Shown piece by piece: positions 5,815 to 11,442 of a stretch of 11,442 nucleotides of DNA. How positions within the stretch are numbered: position 1 is the first letter of the stretch; each line of letters starts with the position of its first letter. The notes under the pieces were generated by a model. The model was not told the origin of the DNA, ran no database searches, and saw only the letters and a program-made list of their open reading frames with translations. Origin of the DNA: Pseudomonadales bacterium (GTDB lineage Bacteria; Pseudomonadota; Gammaproteobacteria; Steroidobacterales; Steroidobacteraceae); contig JAGRJB010000048.1 of the NCBI GenBank assembly GCA_020442965.1, positions 1 to 11,442 on the forward strand, given 5' to 3'. Made by a program: the position numbers and the translations under genes.

Positions 5815-8800
5815 ATGCGCACGCCGGGTCAGCACGAACAGCCAGAGCTACTTTGGTACCGGCGGGCGTCGTGGCGCCGCGCGGGGGGAGTATTGCTCGG
5901 CGTCGGCGTGTTGGCGCTCACCGCATTGATGCTTGGACGCGTGGTAGTGGCGCGTGTACCGCAGCAGCGCGCGGTGATCGAGCGCCTGTTCGAACAACGC
6001 ACTGGTCTCGAGGTGCGCTTTGCGTCCATGCGTGTGGGTTGGGGCTGGCGCGGCGTGCGCGCAGTCCTCACGCGCGTCGAACTTGCGGAGCCAAGCGGCC
6101 GGCGTTTTCGCGCGCTCGCGCCTGAGGTGCAGCTCAACCTCGATACCTGGGGGATTTTTCGCGGCGGCGAGCTATCGTTAGGTCGAGTCGTGCTGTTAGC
6201 CCCGGACATTGAGGTGATAGCGCGGCGTGAGCCAACCTCGAGCGAACCCGTGTCCCCGCGCGCTGCCGCTGCAGCACCGGCGGAGACTGCAAGCTGGCTG
6301 CGTCGTCTCGTTGACACGGTGCGTTCCATGCCGCAGGGCCAGTTCGACGTGCAAGCCGGCACGCTACGCATCGTCGATGCTCGCGATGGCACCGCGCGCA
6401 CCATGAAGGTAAGCCAAGCTGTCGTGCGGCGCGATGGCGATGGCGTGTCGGGATATGGTTCAGTGTTGTTGCCGGAGCTGATCGGCCGGAGTGTGTTTGT
6501 TTCGATCGAGCTGGAAGGTATCAATACCCGACCGAATGCGGTCGATGGCGAACTGCGCGTCATTGGCCGCGGCGTGTCGTTGACGGAGTTCGCGAGCGAT
6601 CGCGGGGCGCAGGGGCAGGTCACGCTCGATGCGCGTGGTACTGTGGTGGCTGGCGAAGTGGTTAGTGGTCGGTGGCAGGCCAACCTGCGGCGCGTAGCGT
6701 TCAAGTCGAGTGGTCCGACTGCGGATCCGGGCGACGGCGTTGCCTGGCGTTTCGAGCGGGTCGATATGACCGGGCAGCTACGCCGCGTTGCGCGGCGCTT
6801 GCGGATCGACATCGACAACTTTTACGTCGCGCCCGAGGCGGGACCGGGCGCCAGCGCAGCGCTTTCGATCGTCGTCGATGCGGACACGTCAGCGTCGGTG
6901 GTAAGCAGTCAGGTGCTGCCCATGCCAGTCGCCCGTTTTCTTGCCGCAGTCGCGTCTCGCGGCACGCCAAGCGCTTGGCCAGAGGAACTCGATCGCAACA
7001 GCGGCGAGCTGCAGCAGCTTCGTTTGACCGTGCGCGACGCCGGTGATGTCGCGGCGACATTCAGTTTGAGCGCAGGCATACGCGGACTCGCCGGAGAGTT
7101 CCCCGCGCTCAGAATGAGCGCGTCCGATGTCAGCGGAACGCTGACAGGCGAATCGAATCATTGGTCGTTTGAGCCGGCTCCCGGTCAGCCTGTCACTTTT
7201 TCATCGCGTGAGGATGGGCTCGCGGACGCGTCCGCCGCGAGCGAAGTGGTCACGCTCGCCGGCAAAATCGCAATGACCGGCGATCACGATCACCGCACCT
7301 TACAACTTGATCAACTCACCGTGACGTCGCCCCGGTCGACCGTTACGATCGACGGCACCGTTGGACTGGAATCGGAAGGGCCGGTCGCGATCGACGTCGT
7401 GACTGATGGCGCTGATGCTGTGGCAACCCGGGATGCGTTGGCGCGAATCGCACCCGACAGCACGCTCGTGAAGGCACTCGCACCGCTGCGCGACGGCCGG
7501 GTGGTGCGCGCCGAACTGGCGTTGCGCGGCACACGTACGGCCGTTGGCGAGTTCCGCGTCAAGACCGACGAGACGCGCATCGCGGCGCAGATCGCGGCGC
7601 TCGTCTGGCGGGTCGATGCGCTCGATGCGGAATTGCGCGAGTCGCAGGGCAAGCTCGTGCTCGAAGGCGGTGCAACTACGCTGGCGCTTGTCGGTGGGCG
7701 CATCGAGGATGTCGCCCTCGAGAGTGCGCGCCTGGAACTGCCAGCCAACGGTGCGGGTCGTGTCGCCGCCAAGGGAAGTTTGCACCTGGACTCGCCCTGG
7801 CTACGCGAAAAATGGCCAATTCTCGCCACTCTGCACGGCAGCGGCGCGGCAACGGTCGATCTGCGGGCAAGCCTGGATGCGGCGGGCGCCGCTGTCGGGC
7901 AGTGGCGCGGAACCATCCGTGTCGGCGACGCCGCACTGACACTGCCGGCTCCGCTACCGGCTATCAACCGACTGCGCGGTACGCTGGAATTCGCCGAGCA
8001 ACGACCAACGCGATCGACTCTCGAAGGCGACTGGTTCGGCGGTACAGTGCAACTGGCGCTGCGGCAGCCCACGGGCGATGCGGTCGAGGGAGCGCCACCG
8101 ATCCTGGCGTTACGAGGCATCGCGGATGCCGGCGAGTTGGCGAGAGCGCTGCGTATATCAGCAGACGCGCGCTATGCAGGGGAGATCACCTGGACCGGAT
8201 CGCTCGCGCCCGCACGTGACGACCAGCCGGCGCAATTGTCGGTCGATTCAAGTCTGACGGGGCTCGAGAGCACTCTGCCCGCGCCGTATGCCAAGCGTGC
8301 TGGGCAAGCGTTACCGGTCACCTTGCAAGCGACACTGACCGACAAGGGCGCGGTCTGGTCCTTGCAAGCGAATCGCGAGCAGAGGTTGACCATCGATGCG
8401 ACCGCCGGCGCGCTGCAAGTGCAGATGGTGTTGCCTGGGATGATCGGTTCCGCAAAGCGCTTGGACGAGGGGGATCGCCGCTGGACCGTGGCACTCGAGA
8501 CGCTCGATGTCACGCGAACGCCGGCGATTCTGGCAGCCGTGCGGACGCTGATCAGCGCGGAGCAGCCTTGGGGCGTTGACTTGGCGGTCAAGGACGTCAG
8601 ACTTGACTCGAAATCGCTCGGACCGCTCGCGGGAAGGTTGCTGCTCGAACGCGGTGCCGCGCAGCTCGAGAGCGCACGAATGGCGGCGCTCTGGCGCGAT
8701 GGTGAGATGCGCGGTCGTTGCGCGCGCGCGTGCCAACTAGTTTGGCAGCTGGAGGCGGACCCTGCCGACCGGCTGCTCGACATGTTAGGGCTTGGGCTCG

Positions 8801-9372
8801 GCGTGAAAGCGCAGCGATTCGTGACCGACGGATCGTTCAGCTGGCCGGCCAATGAACGACCGAGTATTGCTGCGTTGTCGGGTGATATTGCGCTCAGCTT
8901 GTCGGACGGCATCCTGTTAGCACGCTCGGCGACGACGATTCCGGTTGCGTGGCTCGCGCCCGCCGCGATCACCACAGGCGAACCTGGCAGCGGTTCGAGC
9001 GATGTGTCGGCATTTTCGGCGTTGTCCGCCAAACTGCGGATTGAAACGGGGGTTGCGGTGCTGGACCGCTGGCAGTTGCAGAGCGCACAAGGTGAGCTGG
9101 GCGCACACGGCCGCATCGATCTTGTGAAGCGCGACTACGATCTGGATGTCGACTGGCAACGAATGTCCGATACGTCGTCGGAGACGGCGCCCACCGCCGA
9201 AAAATCGCGACTAGCAGCCGCTTGGGCTGCGCTGCGCAATCGACTGCAGGGCGAATCTGCGGCGACGCCCGCACCCGGCCCCGCACCTGATGGGACGCCG
9301 TTGGCATTTCGGATCGTTGGCGATTGGGATGCTCCGTTCGTGACACCACTCTCACAGCAGGCCAACGAATGA
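5815..9372 (+). CDS. yhdP: YhdP-family AsmA-like inner-membrane protein (phospholipid transport)
   Basis: A protein of 1185 residues, slightly shorter than E. coli YhdP (1266 aa). YhdP, TamB and YdbH are redundant AsmA-like proteins that bridge the periplasm and carry phospholipids to the outer membrane. The sequence has a short basic cytoplasmic start, one transmembrane helix at about residues 23-45, and a very long periplasmic part rich in alternating beta-strand patterns, as expected for a DUF3971/AsmA-like groove. An Ala/Pro-rich linker lies near residues 140-160. The C-terminal segment (FSALSAKLRIETGVAVLDR, GRIDLVKRDYDLDVDW, FRIVGDWDAPFV) is the recognisable YhdP/AsmA_2 end. The only two cysteines are C969 and C973. 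The rng-yhdP order matches E. coli. Its TGA overlaps the next gene's ATG by four bases. No clear ribosome-binding site precedes ATG 5815. Confidence 0.92.
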   Translation: MRTPGQHEQPELLWYRRASWRRAGGVLLGVGVLALTALMLGRVVVARVPQQRAVIERLFEQRTGLEVRFASMRVGWGWRGVRAVLTRVELAEPSGRRFRALAPEVQLNLDTWGIFRGGELSLGRVVLLAPDIEVIARREPTSSEPVSPRAAAAAPAETASWLRRLVDTVRSMPQGQFDVQAGTLRIVDARDGTARTMKVSQAVVRRDGDGVSGYGSVLLPELIGRSVFVSIELEGINTRPNAVDGELRVIGRGVSLTEFASDRGAQGQVTLDARGTVVAGEVVSGRWQANLRRVAFKSSGPTADPGDGVAWRFERVDMTGQLRRVARRLRIDIDNFYVAPEAGPGASAALSIVVDADTSASVVSSQVLPMPVARFLAAVASRGTPSAWPEELDRNSGELQQLRLTVRDAGDVAATFSLSAGIRGLAGEFPALRMSASDVSGTLTGESNHWSFEPAPGQPVTFSSREDGLADASAASEVVTLAGKIAMTGDHDHRTLQLDQLTVTSPRSTVTIDGTVGLESEGPVAIDVVTDGADAVATRDALARIAPDSTLVKALAPLRDGRVVRAELALRGTRTAVGEFRVKTDETRIAAQIAALVWRVDALDAELRESQGKLVLEGGATTLALVGGRIEDVALESARLELPANGAGRVAAKGSLHLDSPWLREKWPILATLHGSGAATVDLRASLDAAGAAVGQWRGTIRVGDAALTLPAPLPAINRLRGTLEFAEQRPTRSTLEGDWFGGTVQLALRQPTGDAVEGAPPILALRGIADAGELARALRISADARYAGEITWTGSLAPARDDQPAQLSVDSSLTGLESTLPAPYAKRAGQALPVTLQATLTDKGAVWSLQANREQRLTIDATAGALQVQMVLPGMIGSAKRLDEGDRRWTVALETLDVTRTPAILAAVRTLISAEQPWGVDLAVKDVRLDSKSLGPLAGRLLLERGAAQLESARMAALWRDGEMRGRCARACQLVWQLEADPADRLLDMLGLGLGVKAQRFVTDGSFSWPANERPSIAALSGDIALSLSDGILLARSATTIPVAWLAPAAITTGEPGSGSSDVSAFSALSAKLRIETGVAVLDRWQLQSAQGELGAHGRIDLVKRDYDLDVDWQRMSDTSSETAPTAEKSRLAAAWAALRNRLQGESAATPAPGPAPDGTPLAFRIVGDWDAPFVTPLSQQANE

Positions 9373-10181
9373 CGAAACTGGCAGCCATTCAGATGACCAG
9401 CGGCCCGGACATCCGCGCAAATCTTGAGGCGGCTCATGTGTTGCTGCGCCAGGCGCGTGCGGCGGGTGCCGAGCTCGCCGCGTTGCCGGAAAATTTTGCC
9501 TTTCTCGGCCGCAATGATATGGACAAGCGCGCGGTGGCCGAGGCGGATGGCAGCGGTCCCATGCAGGATTTCCTGTCGGCCACGGCGCGCGATCTGCGGC
9601 TGTGGATAGTGGGCGGCACCCTGCCACTCCAGTCGATCGCGCGCGACGGACGAGTGTCATCGGCCCTGCTGGTTTTCGACGCCGACGGGCAGCGCGTCGC
9701 GCGCTACGACAAAATTCACCTGTTCGACGTCGATTTGCCGACAGCCGGCGAATCCTATCGCGAGTCGGCGCATGTGGCGCCCGGTCAGGCGCCGCAGCTC
9801 GTCGATACGCCTGCTGGCAAGCTCGGTCTCGCCGTGTGCTACGACATACGTTTTCCGGAGCTGTTTCGTCGGCTATCGCAACGCGGGGCCGAACTCTTCG
9901 TGCTGCCGTCGGCCTTTACAGTGCCCACCGGGCAGGCGCATTGGGAGGTCTTGCTGCGCGCGCGTGCGATCGAGAACCTCGCGGGACTGATCGCGCCGGC
10001 GCAGTGGGGAACCCATCCGAACGGTCGCAGGACGTATGGTGACTCGATGATCGTGGATCATTGGGGCCAGGTTCTCGCCCGCTTGCCGGCGGGCACGGGG
10101 GTAGTGACGGCCGAAATCGACCTGGCGGAGCAGATCGCGCGACGTCAAGCCTTCCCATCGCTTGAACACCGCGTGCTTTGA
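9369..10181 (+). CDS. Nit-family carbon-nitrogen hydrolase (probable deaminated-glutathione amidase)
   Basis: A protein of 270 residues of the nitrilase superfamily. The catalytic triad is visible: E41 in ALPENF, K115 in YDKIHLFDVDLP and C157 in LAVCYDIRFPELFR. The C-terminal WGTHPNGRRTYGDSMIVDHWG block is typical of the Nit1/Nit2 branch. Nit1-like enzymes hydrolyse deaminated glutathione, a side product of transaminases, so the likely role is cytoplasmic metabolite repair; omega-amidase activity is the alternative. The ATG at 9369 shares four bases (ATGA) with the yhdP stop, which suggests translational coupling. An in-frame upstream start at 9324 is less likely because it would add 15 residues unlike the family. 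In E. coli no nit gene is known at this place, but yhdP-nit-tldD is a familiar order in other gammaproteobacteria. The gap to tldD is 15 bp. Confidence 0.9.
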   Translation: MTKLAAIQMTSGPDIRANLEAAHVLLRQARAAGAELAALPENFAFLGRNDMDKRAVAEADGSGPMQDFLSATARDLRLWIVGGTLPLQSIARDGRVSSALLVFDADGQRVARYDKIHLFDVDLPTAGESYRESAHVAPGQAPQLVDTPAGKLGLAVCYDIRFPELFRRLSQRGAELFVLPSAFTVPTGQAHWEVLLRARAIENLAGLIAPAQWGTHPNGRRTYGDSMIVDHWGQVLARLPAGTGVVTAEIDLAEQIARRQAFPSLEHRVL

Positions 10182-10196
10182 CCCCACAGTAGCTGG

Positions 10197-11442
10197 ATGA
10201 ATGCCACCGCCGCCCTTGCAGCCGCCCCCGATTCACTCGCGATCGCCCAGGACTTGATCCTGAAGCCGGGCGGGCTCGATCTCGATCGAATCCACGCCGT
10301 TCTTGGCAGCATCATGTCCTCGACGATCGATGCCGCGGATATTTACTTTCAGCTGTCGCGCGAGGAGAGCTGGGCGCTCGAAGACGGGATGGTCAAGGAC
10401 GGCAGTGCCCACATCGAGCAGGGCGTGGGGGTACGCGCGCTATCGGGCGAGAAGACAGGTTTCGCCTATTCGGACGAAATCATCCTGCCCGCATTGCAGG
10501 AGGCATCCAGAGCGGCCCGAGCCATCGCCAGGAGCGGACAGGAATTGGGCGCGCAGGCATTGCTGCCAGCGAGTGGCCATCGATTGTACCTGCCGGCCGA
10601 TCCAGTCGTTAGTCTGGCGGATGATGACAAGGTCGAATGGCTGATGCGGATCGATCGCGAGACGCGCAAGCTCGATCCACGCGTCACGCAAGTGATGGCA
10701 AGTGTCTCGGCGGTGCACGAGGTTGTGCTCGTCGCGGCGAGCGACGGGACGCTGGCCGGTGACGTGCGCCCGCTCGTACGCATGAATGTGAGCGTGATCG
10801 TCGAGCAGAACGGCCGGCGCGAAACGGGCTATGCTGGGGCGGGTGGCCGCATTTCACTGCCCGAGTTGGTAGCCGGTGAGCGGCCGCTGGCACTGGCGCG
10901 CGAAGCCGTGCGCCAGGCGCTGGTGAATCTGGACGCCATTCCGGCGCCAGCGGGTGCGATGACCGTTGTTCTCGCGCCGGGCTGGCCTGGGATTCTGTTG
11001 CACGAGGCCATCGGGCACGGGCTCGAGGGCGACTTCAATCGCAAGGGCACGTCGGCGTTCGCCAACCGCATCGGTGACCGCGTGGCATCACCTGAGTGCA
11101 CGGTCGTGGACGACGGCACATTGTCGCAGCGACGCGGCTCGCTCAACGTGGATGACGAAGGTACGCCGACGCGCTGCACGACGCTGATCGAGAACGGCGT
11201 GCTGAAGGGGTACCTGCAGGACAAGCTCAACGCGCGGCTGATGGGGGTGGCCGCTACCGGCAACGGTCGCCGGGAGTCGTTCGCGCATATGACCTTGCCA
11301 CGCATGACTAACACCTACATGCGTCCTGGGAAGCACACTGCCGAGGAGATCGTCGCCTCGGTGAAGCAGGGCGTGTATGCCGCGAACTTCGGCGGCGGGC
11401 AGGTAGACATCACGTCGGGCAAGTTCGTGTTCTCGGCCAGCG
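10197..11442 (+). CDS. tldD: Metalloprotease TldD (3' end beyond the window)
   Basis: The ATG at 10197 opens a frame that stays open to the window end, giving 415 codons of an expected 480 or so. TldD pairs with TldE (PmbA) to form a zinc protease that cuts unfolded peptides; in E. coli it matures microcin B17 and degrades the CcdA antitoxin. The HExxxH zinc motif is at residues 269-274 (HEAIGH), followed by GLEGDFNRKGTS, the DDEGTP block, GNGRRES and MTNTYM, and the NFGGGQVDITSGKFVFS segment, all close to E. coli TldD. Compared with E. coli the motif lies about seven residues later, from a slightly longer Ala-rich N-terminus. Nothing before the window edge suggests a frameshift. It follows the Nit gene by 15 bp and probably ends, or continues, the same transcript; the third zinc ligand near the C-terminus is not visible. 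Confidence 0.96.
   Translation, partial: MNATAALAAAPDSLAIAQDLILKPGGLDLDRIHAVLGSIMSSTIDAADIYFQLSREESWALEDGMVKDGSAHIEQGVGVRALSGEKTGFAYSDEIILPALQEASRAARAIARSGQELGAQALLPASGHRLYLPADPVVSLADDDKVEWLMRIDRETRKLDPRVTQVMASVSAVHEVVLVAASDGTLAGDVRPLVRMNVSVIVEQNGRRETGYAGAGGRISLPELVAGERPLALAREAVRQALVNLDAIPAPAGAMTVVLAPGWPGILLHEAIGHGLEGDFNRKGTSAFANRIGDRVASPECTVVDDGTLSQRRGSLNVDDEGTPTRCTTLIENGVLKGYLQDKLNARLMGVAATGNGRRESFAHMTLPRMTNTYMRPGKHTAEEIVASVKQGVYAANFGGGQVDITSGKFVFSAS

Noticed and set aside
5829..6818. A long antisense open frame of about 330 codons opposite the start of yhdP
   Set aside because: Its composition is typical of a shadow frame (Ser/Arg/Thr/Pro-rich), no motif is visible, and the plus strand encodes a clear YhdP.
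8172..9116. A long antisense open frame of about 310 codons opposite the 3' half of yhdP
   Set aside because: It is a shadow of the yhdP codons with no domain and no plausible neighbours on that strand.

Overview
The window reads as ordinary chromosomal housekeeping DNA of a GC-rich gammaproteobacterium. Every recognisable protein has a clear counterpart in that class. The gene order (holA-nadD-rsfS-rlmH joined to maf-rng-yhdP-nit-tldD, with a DUF2796/ZrgA-type gene alongside) resembles xanthomonad-like or other deep gammaproteobacterial lineages. That placement is inference from synteny and protein similarity recalled from memory, not from a search.

Left part (1-829, minus strand): the 5' end of an ABC-transporter ATPase gene, cut by the window edge, follows a DUF2796 (ZrgA-type) secreted protein gene. 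The two are 8 bp apart and probably co-transcribed leftward as part of a Zrg-like metal (zinc) uptake locus. Positions 830-1058 are a 229-bp divergent intergenic region. It holds weak -10-like hexamers on both strands, an 18-bp perfect palindrome and a possible 18-codon mini-ORF that overlaps the holA start.

Right part (1059-11442, plus strand): nine genes run head to tail with gaps of 9-23 bp or a 4-bp overlap, so they are probably one operon or a few overlapping ones. The order is holA (DNA polymerase III delta), nadD (NaMN adenylyltransferase), rsfS (ribosome silencing factor), rlmH (23S rRNA m3Psi1915 methyltransferase), maf/yhdE (dTTP/UTP pyrophosphatase), rng (RNase G), yhdP (giant AsmA-like envelope protein), a Nit-family amidase, and tldD (metalloprotease, cut by the right edge). 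The jobs covered are clamp loading, NAD synthesis, 50S subunit control and modification, nucleotide-pool cleaning, rRNA processing, phospholipid transport to the outer membrane, metabolite repair and peptide proteolysis.

I see no mobile element, CRISPR array, tRNA or rRNA, and no convincing undescribed system. The most unusual points are a lysine/arginine-rich tail on RsfS encoded by six tandem 9-bp units, the palindrome plus overlapping mini-ORF before holA, the absence of lptE/leuS directly upstream of holA, a histidine-poor ZrgA, and a lone cysteine pair in YhdP.
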